Below are positions 14,826-23,400 of a DNA stretch of 26,527 nt, piece after piece. Positions within the stretch are counted from its first letter, which is position 1, and every line of letters begins with the position of its first letter. The notes beneath the pieces are model-generated. The model saw only the letters and a list, made by a program, of their open reading frames with translations, had not been told where the DNA came from and did no database searches. The stretch comes from CAYVQU01 sp964453155. Lineage in GTDB: Bacteria; Chloroflexota; Anaerolineae; Anaerolineales; UBA11858. The stretch lies in assembly GCA_964453155.1 (NCBI GenBank), contig CAYVQU010000063.1, positions 1-26,527 of the forward strand, written 5' to 3'. Made by a program: the position numbers and the translations under genes.

Positions 14826-14930
14826 TGTGGCGGTTGGTCCTTTTAGAAATTGTCAACTTGATTTACCGCCACATTAAGCAGATTTCGGCTTGGGCACAGT
14901 ATTTAATTTAAGATCCTTCCCGAAATCTGC
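14826..14930 (+). repeat. Two-hairpin intergenic element, copy 2
   Basis: Hairpin I: TGTGGCGGT (14826-14834) pairs perfectly with ACCGCCACA (14865-14873). Hairpin II: GCAGATTTCGG (14878-14888) pairs perfectly with CCGAAATCTGC (14920-14930) around a 31-nt loop, the same loop size as copy 1. T6 at 14940-14945, about ten bases later, could let it act as a weak terminator for the mutase-subunit gene. It begins four bases after that gene's stop codon. Confidence 0.78.
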
Positions 14931-14981
14931 GGTTTATCGTTTTTTCATTTACCCGCATAATTCCAGTTATCGAAATATCAA

Positions 14982-15992
14982 ATGATTGCTATTGAACCGA
15001 TCTTAACTCGCAATCGACTTGCCCTCTCTCGTTTGCTGTCTCAAATTGAAAATGATACTTCGGCCGGTCGGGAGGCGTTAAATCAACTCTTTCCTCATAC
15101 CGGTCAGGCTCACCTCATTGGGGTTACCGGTGCTCCAGGAACCGGAAAATCATCTCTCGTCAACCAGTTGGCCCTATTTTTTCGCCAGCCCCCCGAAAAC
15201 CAGAAGCCCAAACGTGTCGCAATTGTAGCCGTAGACCCCTCTAGCCCATTTACAGGAGGGGCGGTCCTTGGAGATCGCGTTCGCATGCGAGATTTAGCGG
15301 GTGATTCGGGAGTGTTTATCCGCTCAATGGCTTCCCGTGGTTCTTTAGGTGGCCTGGCTCACAAAACGGCAGGTTTGGTTCAGGCCTTTGATGCGGCCGG
15401 TTACGAAGTGATCATCATCGAGACCGTAGGCGCTGGGCAGGCCGAAGTCGATGTCGCTCGCTTAGCCCATACCACGTTGGTAATTGAAGCCCCCGGCTTG
15501 GGAGATGATATTCAGGCGATTAAGGCTGGGATTTTAGAGATTGCGGATATTTTGGTCATTAACAAGGCCGACCGCCCTGGGGTAGAGCTGACCGAAAGAG
15601 CGCTCAAAGGAATGCTTAGTCTGGCGCATCCGGTGCCGCGAATTTTTAATCATCACGGCCAGCCTGAAACCATTGAGCCCCATGAGGCCCTTGAAAATGA
15701 TTCACTGTGGGTACCACCCGTTCAGCGGACGATTGCCACGGAGGGAGAAGGTATCGGTGCTGTGGGTGAATTTATTGATCAGCATCGTCAATATCTGCAA
15801 AACTCCGGGGAATTACAGCGCCGTGACCGGTTTCGGATTCAATCAGAACTAACCCAAATGTTACAGTCAACGTTGATGGATAATTGGTGCGCGACGGTAA
15901 ATCGTGATTATTATCAAGACATACTAGATCAACTCACGCTGCGCTCAATAGCCCCTTGGGAAGCTATTGAAATGCTCATCACAGGAGGATAA
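14982..15992 (+). CDS. meaB: MeaB/ArgK-type G3E GTPase, mutase chaperone
   Basis: A 336-residue GTPase that protects and reloads B12-dependent acyl-CoA mutases with intact adenosylcobalamin. It has Walker A GAPGTGKSS (50-58), the family signature AVDPSSPFTGGAVLGDRVRM (83-102), SMASRGSLGGLA (115-126), ETVGAGQAEVD (147-157) and the base-recognition NKAD (194-197). The C-terminal helices used for dimerisation are present. I see no Shine-Dalgarno before the ATG, so the start is less certain, but it matches the family N-terminus. It lies 159 bp after the B12-subunit gene with a repeat element between. Its stop is two bases from the next start, and GGAGG for the next gene lies within its last codons. 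Some older databases name this family a LAO/AO transport ATPase, which is not supported. Confidence 0.94.
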   Translation: MIAIEPILTRNRLALSRLLSQIENDTSAGREALNQLFPHTGQAHLIGVTGAPGTGKSSLVNQLALFFRQPPENQKPKRVAIVAVDPSSPFTGGAVLGDRVRMRDLAGDSGVFIRSMASRGSLGGLAHKTAGLVQAFDAAGYEVIIIETVGAGQAEVDVARLAHTTLVIEAPGLGDDIQAIKAGILEIADILVINKADRPGVELTERALKGMLSLAHPVPRIFNHHGQPETIEPHEALENDSLWVPPVQRTIATEGEGIGAVGEFIDQHRQYLQNSGELQRRDRFRIQSELTQMLQSTLMDNWCATVNRDYYQDILDQLTLRSIAPWEAIEMLITGG

Positions 15993-15994
15993 AA

Positions 15995-16543
15995 ATGATT
16001 TTTGGAGAACGAATTCGGTTACGGGCCTTACGCCGGGTAGACCTCCCTTTGTTTGTAGATTGGCTGAATGACCCAGAAGTTATTCAAGGTTTGATGGTGT
16101 ATTTACCCTTCTCAATCCACGATGAAGAAGATTGGTTTGATCAAACTCGGAAAAAATCGCCCGAGGAAAGACCACTGACAATCGATATCCTTACCGAAGC
16201 GGGGTGGGAACCAATAGGCAATTGCGGGTTATTCGATATCGATTGGCGGATCCGTTCTGCTGAATTTGGGATTATGATTGGTGCCAAACAACATTGGGAT
16301 AAAGGCTATGGCACCGAAGCATTGCGGGTACTACTTCAGCATGGTTTCGATACCCTCAATTTGAATCGAATTTCGTTACAGGTTTATGAAACCAACCTCA
16401 GGGCAATCCGGTCTTATGAAAAAGCAGGTTTTGTCCACGAAGGCAAGTTAAGACAGGGCCACTATCAAGACGGAAAATATGTTGATGTTTTTCTAATGAG
16501 TATGTTACGGTCAGATCGGCAAAATTCTGGTAAAAATGAATAA
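15995..16543 (+). CDS. RimJ/RimL-type GNAT acetyltransferase
   Basis: A 182-residue single GNAT domain. It opens with GERIRLRALRRVDLPLFVDWLND as in RimJ/RimL and SpeG-like enzymes. The acetyl-CoA loop is HWDKGYGTEALRVLL, and the end NLNRISLQVYETNLRAIRSY then EKAGFVHEGKLRQGHYQDGK is typical of the group. The substrate could be a protein N-terminus or a small amine; sequence does not decide. It is coupled to meaB (two bases apart, GGAGG within the end of meaB), so both are made from one transcript. The link to mutase function is unclear. Confidence 0.88.
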   Translation: MIFGERIRLRALRRVDLPLFVDWLNDPEVIQGLMVYLPFSIHDEEDWFDQTRKKSPEERPLTIDILTEAGWEPIGNCGLFDIDWRIRSAEFGIMIGAKQHWDKGYGTEALRVLLQHGFDTLNLNRISLQVYETNLRAIRSYEKAGFVHEGKLRQGHYQDGKYVDVFLMSMLRSDRQNSGKNE

Positions 16544-16608
16544 ATCAATATGTTTGGGTGACCCAATCGGTTACCCAAATTGCTTCTTTCAAACGGAGGA
16601 TGGTCGGA

Positions 16609-17601
16609 ATGCCAAAGTTTAACCAAAATCAGGATTGCGGCATGTACGGTGATATTCAGGTTTTTGGGGGCACGGCCTCACCTGATTTGGCTGCAAAAAT
16701 TGCGCGTTATCTCAATGTGGAATTGAGTGAACATGAAGTTGTCCATTTTGCCAATGATAACTTATGGGTTCGTTTGGGTTGCAGTGTGCGCGGGCAGGAC
16801 ACCTATGTGATCCAGACAACCTCGCGCCCTACCCATCGCAATTTAATGGAGTTGTTGATTTCGTTGCAAACCTTACGTTTGGACTCGGCTGGTCGGGTAA
16901 CCGCGGTAATTCCGTATATGTGTTATGCCCGATCAGATAAAAAAGATAAACCGCGCGTGCCTATCACAGCCCGATTAGTTGCCGATATGATCGAAGTCGC
17001 GGGCGCTGATCGCTATATGACTTTAGATTTACATGCCGGCCAAATTCAGGGCTTCTTCTCAATTCCGGGGGATGTCCTCAGTGCATTCCACATGCTGTCT
17101 GACTATATCATTGAGATTCGCTCCCAATTGCTAAATCCGGTGGTGTTAACGGCCGACTTAGGCTTTGCTAAAAAAGGTCGTAACTTTGCCGCTGCAATTG
17201 ATGCCTCGATGGCTTTTGTCGAGAAGCGGCGCACCGGAAGCGATGATCATGCTGAAGCATTGACGATCATTGGGACGGTCAAAGATCGCGATGTCATTGT
17301 GGTTGATGATGAAGTCGATACCGGCGGTTCAGTCACACAAGCGATCACCCTCGCCAAAGAACACGGCGCTCGGAATATCTATCTGTTATTTGTTCATCCG
17401 ATCTTCTCTGAAGGTGCCGTCGAACGCCTAGCAAAACTTCCCCTCACCAAAATTATCACTACCGACACCGTCCCTATTCCCCCCGAGAAAAAAGAACTTT
17501 TGGGTGATAAACTTGTCATCCGGTCCATTGCACCGCTCTTAGGCGAAGTCATTCGCCGGGCCCACGAAGGGCGCAGCGTAGGTGAAATGTTCAATGAATA
17601 A
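16609..17601 (+). CDS. prs: Ribose-phosphate pyrophosphokinase (PRPP synthetase)
   Basis: It makes PRPP from ribose 5-phosphate and ATP for nucleotide, His and Trp synthesis. The start at 16609 (330 residues) is chosen because GGAGG (16595-16599) stands nine bases upstream. A GTG at 16558 and an ATG at 16600 are in frame but poorly placed. Motifs: PYMCYARSDKKDK (102-114), DLHAGQIQGFF (140-150), the mobile loop EKRRTGSD (205-212) and the PRPP loop VVDDEVDTGG (231-240). The usual DxGG-R segment reads TADLGFAKKGRNFA, and the PRPP loop has Glu and Gly where class I enzymes have Ile and Ala, so it is a divergent member. It follows the GNAT gene by 65 bp on the same strand. Confidence 0.9.
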   Translation: MPKFNQNQDCGMYGDIQVFGGTASPDLAAKIARYLNVELSEHEVVHFANDNLWVRLGCSVRGQDTYVIQTTSRPTHRNLMELLISLQTLRLDSAGRVTAVIPYMCYARSDKKDKPRVPITARLVADMIEVAGADRYMTLDLHAGQIQGFFSIPGDVLSAFHMLSDYIIEIRSQLLNPVVLTADLGFAKKGRNFAAAIDASMAFVEKRRTGSDDHAEALTIIGTVKDRDVIVVDDEVDTGGSVTQAITLAKEHGARNIYLLFVHPIFSEGAVERLAKLPLTKIITTDTVPIPPEKKELLGDKLVIRSIAPLLGEVIRRAHEGRSVGEMFNE

Positions 17602-17607
17602 GTATGA

Positions 17608-17639
17608 GGAACAGGTGTCAAATTCTTGACACCTGTTCC
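17608..17639. repeat. Perfect 14-bp hairpin between prs and mutM
   Basis: GGAACAGGTGTCAA (17608-17621), loop ATTC, TTGACACCTGTTCC (17626-17639). The stem is perfect, but CAAACAG follows rather than T's. It starts six bases after the prs stop and ends 12 bases before the mutM ATG, so it could shield or terminate weakly, or be a repeat insertion. Confidence 0.75.
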
Positions 17640-17651
17640 AAACAGATTTCC

Positions 17652-18473
17652 ATGCCCGAACTCCCTGAAGTTGAAACTTTCCGCCGCCGGTTTTTGTACG
17701 GTGATGATAATTCTCTCTCCCTGGTTGGACGCCGGGTTGTTGATTCAACGCTGCTCTGGGAGAAAACACTGGCAACCCCTCATTCAGACGAATTCCGCGG
17801 GCGAATCAAAGGCCAGGCAATTCGGACAGTTGATCGCCGCGCCAAGTACCTGCTTTTTAGACTCACTGCGGATACCCTGGCCATCCATCTGCGGATGAGT
17901 GGGGATTTATTGGTTGAATCACAATCCGATCCAATCGCCAAACATCACCGGTTACTGCTGGATTTTGAAAATGGGACCCGGTTAGCATTTAACGATACCC
18001 GGAAATTTGGCCGCGTGTGGTTAACGGCTAACCCTGAAACGATTTTGGACCATCTGGGTCCAGAGCCTTTGGGAGAATCATTTACCCCTGAATATTTTTT
18101 CGACAAGTTGAAAACCCGCACTCGACAAATCAAACCACTCTTATTGGATCAAACATTTTTAGCCGGGATGGGAAATATCTATACCGATGAAGCTCTCTTT
18201 TTAGCCCAGATTCACCCCCAAACTCAGGCTGGAAAACTATCATCAGAACATGCCAAAGAACTGTGGAGGACGATCCGCTACGTTTTGCAGGCTGGTATCG
18301 AACGGCATGGATCCAGTATCGATTGGATTTATCGCGGCGGCGAATTCCAGAATGAATTTCAGGTCTACCAACGGACGGGGGAGGCCTGCTACGAATGTGG
18401 TAATATGATTGAGCGAATTATCGTCGGCCAGCGGAGTACGCATTACTGTCCGCAGTGCCAATCAAAACCATAA
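17652..18473 (+). CDS. mutM: Formamidopyrimidine-DNA glycosylase (Fpg/MutM)
   Basis: A bifunctional glycosylase/AP lyase that removes 8-oxoguanine and ring-opened purines. The start at 17652 is fixed by the family opening MPELPEVETF: Pro2 is the nucleophile once Met is removed and Glu3 is the acid. Lys65 lies in DRRAKYLLF, where most members have a glycine before the lysine. NDTRKFG (114-120) and the helix-two-turn-helix segment GNIYTDEALF (174-183) are present. The C-terminal zinc finger has Cys246, Cys249, Cys266 and Cys269. The length of 273 residues is normal. An in-frame ATG at 17604 is rejected because it precedes the hairpin and lacks the essential Pro2. A membrane-protein gene follows 17 bp later. 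Confidence 0.95.
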   Translation: MPELPEVETFRRRFLYGDDNSLSLVGRRVVDSTLLWEKTLATPHSDEFRGRIKGQAIRTVDRRAKYLLFRLTADTLAIHLRMSGDLLVESQSDPIAKHHRLLLDFENGTRLAFNDTRKFGRVWLTANPETILDHLGPEPLGESFTPEYFFDKLKTRTRQIKPLLLDQTFLAGMGNIYTDEALFLAQIHPQTQAGKLSSEHAKELWRTIRYVLQAGIERHGSSIDWIYRGGEFQNEFQVYQRTGEACYECGNMIERIIVGQRSTHYCPQCQSKP

Positions 18474-18490
18474 AATTTGAGGTAGTACCG

Positions 18491-19147
18491 ATGGATTTTA
18501 TTTCCATCATTATAGTGGCGATTATCTGTATCGTCATTGGGGTGCTAATTGGGCTATTATTGAGCGGTTTTGCCTCCTCCGGCAAAAATGTAGATAACCC
18601 CGGTGAAGCCGTCCTCCAAGTATGGCGCAAACCCCATACCCAGGAATTGTTAGTCGAATTGGAAGATCAGCAATATGAACGCGGGTATGATCTTAATGCT
18701 GATCTACAAGCCAAAATGCACACCATTATCCTGGATTTGAATGCCTGGTTGACCCTTACGACACCCAACCAGATTGAGGCTGTTGGCACAAAGCCAGAAA
18801 CGCTCACTAGTGAAGACACTGAAGAGAAAACCCAACCTCGTCTACGATTGAATCCCTTTAACGTTTTGGCCGATGCGCTGCATGCCAATGTGCCGTTATC
18901 TGAACTTCCACCCGAAAGCATGGTCCAGCAAATCGATGATCTTTTGCAGCAAAAACTTGAAGAAGCCGCATTGCTAGATAAAGCTGTGCGGTTATTGGAA
19001 TGGCCAGGTGCGGGGATGGTCGTCATGATTGGGCTTGAAAAATTTGAAGAAATTGATGCTGTCCCTGATGAAAACATTCAGACTCTGATTCGAGCTGCAG
19101 TAAAAGATTGGGAACAGCAGCAAGATGTTGATACCCATCAAGATTGA
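18491..19147 (+). CDS. Membrane-anchored protein of unknown function
   Basis: I do not recognise this family. The 218-residue protein has one strong N-terminal transmembrane helix (about 3-27: IIIVAIICIVIGVLIGLLLSG) followed by a soluble part. The soluble part starts with VLQVWRKPHTQELLVELEDQQYERG, has an acidic Thr/Glu-rich linker (about 98-115) and ends in helices with PESMVQQIDDLLQQKL and a final acidic tail. The start at 18491 is chosen because TTGAGG stands upstream and because an earlier in-frame ATG (18455) would overlap mutM. With short, polar N-terminal flank it is likely anchored with its bulk inside the cell, but topology is uncertain. A terminator follows. Confidence 0.7.
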   Translation: MDFISIIIVAIICIVIGVLIGLLLSGFASSGKNVDNPGEAVLQVWRKPHTQELLVELEDQQYERGYDLNADLQAKMHTIILDLNAWLTLTTPNQIEAVGTKPETLTSEDTEEKTQPRLRLNPFNVLADALHANVPLSELPPESMVQQIDDLLQQKLEEAALLDKAVRLLEWPGAGMVVMIGLEKFEEIDAVPDENIQTLIRAAVKDWEQQQDVDTHQD

Positions 19148-19164
19148 GATCACTTGAAACGAGT

Positions 19165-19199
19165 AGAAAAACGCCACACATTTTAGGTGTGGCGTTTCT
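19165..19199. terminator. Bidirectional intrinsic terminator between convergent genes
   Basis: AAACGCCACAC (19169-19179), loop ATTTTAG, GTGTGGCGTTT (19187-19197). On the minus strand the stem is followed by TTTTT, so it serves the deaminase gene well; on the plus strand the T-tract is weaker (TTTCTGCTTT). Confidence 0.8.
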
Positions 19200-19238
19200 G
19201 CTTTGGGCGATAATTTTCTATTTCAGGTTTGAAAAAAT

Positions 19239-20285
19239 CTAACGATATCGATCCAGTTCTTGTTCTAAAGAAATGAGTAACTCTTGCTTTTCTTCGGGGG
19301 GCAAGAATGCAGACTGGGCCGCAGTTAGAATACAGCCAGCCAGCTTGGATAGCGAAATTCCTAAATCCTCACAGGCCAACTGGTATTCGTAACTCAACGT
19401 TATCTGCGATACGCTGGGGTCATCCGTATTCAGGGTGGCTTTGAGTTTATCTGCCAGCATGTTCGGGAAGGGATGTTCATTGAAATTGGGAACCACCCCG
19501 GACTGATAATTGCTGGTAACACAGACTTCAAAAACAGTTTGACGCTCACGCGCCAATGCGACTATTTTGGGGTCTTCCATAACTCGGACCCCATGTCCAA
19601 TCCGTTTAGCCCCAAAATCTTCAATTGCCTCGCGGACGTTATCCGCGGGGCCCCACTCGCCCCCATGGATGGTCATTTCAAGTCCGGCTTGGAAAGCCTC
19701 TTTAAAAATCCCAGTAAATGGTGTTGCTGGAAAATTCGCTTCGCTGCCAGCCAGATCAACGCCCACGATCCCGGCATTTTTGCGATCAATGGCCAGTTGA
19801 ATAACTTCTGCGGCTAAATCCACGCTCTCATGACGATTGACACTGGCAATCAGCCGCGTTTTTACCCCATATTCGGTTTCACCCTCTTGCGCGGCGGTAA
19901 TGACCCAATCCATCACCTCGCCGAGGGGGAAATCCTCCGCCCGGCTGAGGGCTACTGGCGTGAAGCGCAACTCCATATAGCGAATATTATCCATAGCCGC
20001 ATCTTCGATGGCTTCTCGGGTGATCCGGCCGATTACGTCGGGAGAACGATAGAACTCGCGCAGTGTTACGAATTTAGAGAGGAAGTTTTCAAAAGTATAC
20101 GGTTCTTCTTCCCGAACTTGAACGAGGGGCCGAAGAAACTCGGTGCCTTGCACTCCGATACCATGAGCTCGTCCAATATCAAGCAAAGTATTTAACCGAA
20201 TCGATCCCTCCAGGTGGCGATGTAACTCCACTTTAGGGATCGATTGATAAAATTTTAGGGGGCGTTTTGTACGAGTATGCAGCAT
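19239..20285 (-). CDS. add: Adenosine deaminase family protein
   Basis: A 348-residue amidohydrolase that hydrolyses adenosine (or a related aminopurine) to the inosine form with one zinc. Zinc ligands are visible as LHRHLEGS (His22 and His24), His207 in IHGGEWG with catalytic Glu210, and Asp288 in LNTDDPSVS. His231 in RIGHGVR and the segment VDLAGSEANFP (176-186) complete the site. The segment VCVTSNYQSG corresponds to the CPTSN stretch of classic enzymes with Val for Pro. Aminodeoxyfutalosine deaminase belongs to the same family and cannot be ruled out from sequence alone. The start has AGGA eleven bases upstream, and the spacing to secA (137 bp) makes co-transcription possible. Confidence 0.85.
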   Translation of the reverse strand: MLHTRTKRPLKFYQSIPKVELHRHLEGSIRLNTLLDIGRAHGIGVQGTEFLRPLVQVREEEPYTFENFLSKFVTLREFYRSPDVIGRITREAIEDAAMDNIRYMELRFTPVALSRAEDFPLGEVMDWVITAAQEGETEYGVKTRLIASVNRHESVDLAAEVIQLAIDRKNAGIVGVDLAGSEANFPATPFTGIFKEAFQAGLEMTIHGGEWGPADNVREAIEDFGAKRIGHGVRVMEDPKIVALARERQTVFEVCVTSNYQSGVVPNFNEHPFPNMLADKLKATLNTDDPSVSQITLSYEYQLACEDLGISLSKLAGCILTAAQSAFLPPEEKQELLISLEQELDRYR

Positions 20286-20422
20286 CGATTTGATTTTCCT
20301 GATGCCTTAAAGACTACCACAAAATGGATAGATTTGGAACAATCGGCTTTGTAAGGTGACGGTGGAGTTTGGTTGTTAGGTCATTAGTGCATTGGTTGGT
20401 TTGCTATTATCCAACTAACCAA

Positions 20423-23400
20423 CTATCTCCGCCGCCTTCGCCGTCGTTTCTTTTTAGGCGTGGTTTTTTCAGCCGCAGGTTCAGCTTCAGCTTGGGGAGG
20501 TGGGGCCTCGGCATTGATCGCCTGGGTTGCGCTTTGGGGACGGGCTTGGAAAGTGAACATCCGGGTGACGACGCTCATTTGCATATCTTTGAGCAATTGC
20601 TGAAACATCTCAAAGGCCTTCGATTTATATTGAACCAGCGGATCGCGCTGCGCATAGGCTTCTAGTCCAATGGAAATACGTAAAGCCTCCACCTGAGTCA
20701 GATATTCAACCCACAAATTAGAGATCACACTGAGTAGTAATTGTCGATAAACTTGGGTTAAACCCTGGCGACCAAGTTCATTACTGACCGCGACCCGGTG
20801 CTTATCTGGAATTGTGCCAAATGTTTGGGTTTCAAATTGAGCATAATCAGCCTCTAACACTCGTCGAAGACCTTGTTGAGACTCTTTCCCCAGGACTTGG
20901 GGTTGAATTTCGGCTAAACGGTAAATTTCGGCGCGCCCCATTTCAGTGCGAATGGCGGCTTGGGCATCCTCAAGATGGGCCAAAACATCCTCAGCTATTT
21001 CTTCGGGATCGCGGTCTTCCAGTAATTGTGCCGCCCGATAGACATAGGTCAGACGATCGGTACGCACCCAAATGCGGCGGTGGGTTTTGCGGTCAAAGGA
21101 GGCTCGCCGTCCTTGGGGCATCGCCACCATCAGGTCATAGATTTCATTCGCGGCCAAGGCAGACCCCATTTTACCCATGACGGCATCTAAATCGGTTGCA
21201 ATCTGACCTGGGGTGCCATTACCAATGAAGCGATCAACCCGGTTGGTAAAGGTCTCTTCAATCCCATTCAAAACCTGGTCCGAGAGATCATCCCAGCTTT
21301 TATCTTGGAGTTCCAGGCTGGTAAATCCGATGGACTCTTTGAGCACGCGTTCGATAGCACCGATCAACCGCACTATGGTGAGACCCATCATCATACTTTC
21401 GACCTGGGTTTCAATTTGCTCTCGCAATTCTTCGGGATCATTGGCTAGCGTGCGAACCTGGCTGTTAGAAAGTTTGATCGGCAGCCGCAGCAGGTTGTTC
21501 ATTTCGGTGGCCAATTCTTGGGGATGGCGTGTTTCGGTCTCATCGGCCAGGCTTAGACCTTCCATGAAGGTGTCCAGCGTCTCAAGGCGTTCTTCGAGTT
21601 GCTCCTGCATGCGGAACTGGCTTTGCTCCAGGAGATTTGTGACAGTTTGCAGATGATGGTCTTTTTCGGCCTCCACGGCAGTCTGTGCCAGTTGCAGGAG
21701 AGCGTGTCGGGCATCTTCGATGGTTAATTGTGGATTGCCATTTGCGAATTGTGAATTTATGTCTTCCAGGAGGAGCTTCAGCGTGTAGGATGGGAACATG
21801 CCATCGCCGAAACGCAGTGAAGGTTGGATTTGTTCGAGCCAGGAGAGCAGCTTCCATGGCCCACCTTCATCCTGAAGGGCTTCGGGAACCCGGCGCAAAA
21901 CTTCTTCGCGCAGCATTTCGGTGACATCTTCGTCCAGATCATCTTTCATGAAGATGCGATCTCGTTGGGCGTAAATTTTGCCGCGTTGGGTATTTAGGAC
22001 GTCATCATATTCGAGCAGGTGTTTGCGGACATCAAAGTTGGCCCCCTCAACCCGAGTTTGGGAGGATTCGACGATCCGGGAGACGAGTTGATTCTCAATT
22101 GGGAGGGCTTCATCGACGTTAAGGCGGGTGAGTAACCCCTCCATTTGTTGGCCGCCGAAGCGAATCATCAAGTCATCTTCGAGGGAGAGATAAAATCGGG
22201 ATGATCCCGGGTCACCCTGGCGAGCGGCGCGTCCCCGCAACTGGTTGTCGATCCGGCGGGCTTCATGCCGCTCAGACCCGATGACATGTAGACCACCCAA
22301 GGTTTTGACCTGCTCCATATCGCTCATCGAGCTCAGGAAGAAGTTAATCTCGGTGCCATAAATTCCATAATCATCCGGCTGAAGGGTTAGCAAGGCCTCC
22401 CGCCGTTCAGCGAGGGTCATTTCATAGATATTGTCATGGCCGGTCCGGCGCAAAACCCGGTCTACGGTGGAGACCAATTCTTCGGCCAGTTCACCACCGA
22501 GTTTGATATCGACCCCACGCCCGGCCATGTTCGTGGCGATCGTGACCGCGCCGAAAGCTCCCGCGCCGGCAATGATTTGCGATTCTTCCGTGTGCCGACG
22601 AGCGTTGAGAACTTCGTGGGGGATGCCTCCCTTTAGAACCCTAACAAGCCGCTCCTGATGGTGGGGTGAGAGATCTAAGAGATTCAGCAACACATCGATA
22701 TTGCGAGCATCTTCGGGATTCAGCGATATCCCCAAATCAAATTCTTTAATTAATTTACGGAGGTCTGAAGGGCGTAGTTTGTCTAGGGGCGCATTCAACG
22801 GAACCAAATCCGTAATTTGGCGGCCATCTTCAACTGTATCTGTTTTTTGTAAATAGATTTCTCGAATCAGGAGGGTTTGGACCAAACGGCGGACTGGATC
22901 GGCCTTCATGCGGCGAGAAATGAAATCGGAGAGCTCTACTGAGGTGGTGCCGACCAAAATGGGGCGGCCAAGAATGTGATAAGTAATAATTTCCCGCACG
23001 ATGGCCCGCATTTTGGCCTCCAAGGTGCGGTAGATTACATCCGGGTAATCTTTCCGTTTCCAATAATGGGGAGCATCGTCGGAACGCTCGGGAGGCACGT
23101 AGTAGGTGTATTTGTAATTGTATTTGTCGCGATCTTCTTTGGATACCAGGGTAGGAGTCTCGCCCATCGTCTGGTAATCCAGGTTGGTGGGGATTGCCAG
23201 AGCCTCCAGATTGTATATTTCCATGAACTCCTCAGCCTCGGTGACGGCCGTACCTGTCATCCCAGCCAATTTCTCGTACATGCGGAAATAGTTCTGGATG
23301 GTGATGGTGGCGTAAGTGACGTTCTCACTCTGGATTTTGACCCCCTCTTTAGCCTCCACGGCCTGATGCAGACCATCTGACCAGCGGCGGCCAGGCATCA

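Noticed and set aside
16558..16608. GTG start for PRPP synthetase at 16558
   Set aside because: A GGAGG at 16595-16599 fits the ATG at 16609, and the extra residues have no family counterpart.
22976..23380. Plus-strand open frame within secA
   Set aside because: It is antisense to conserved SecA motor sequence; no start signal and low-complexity hydrophobic translation.
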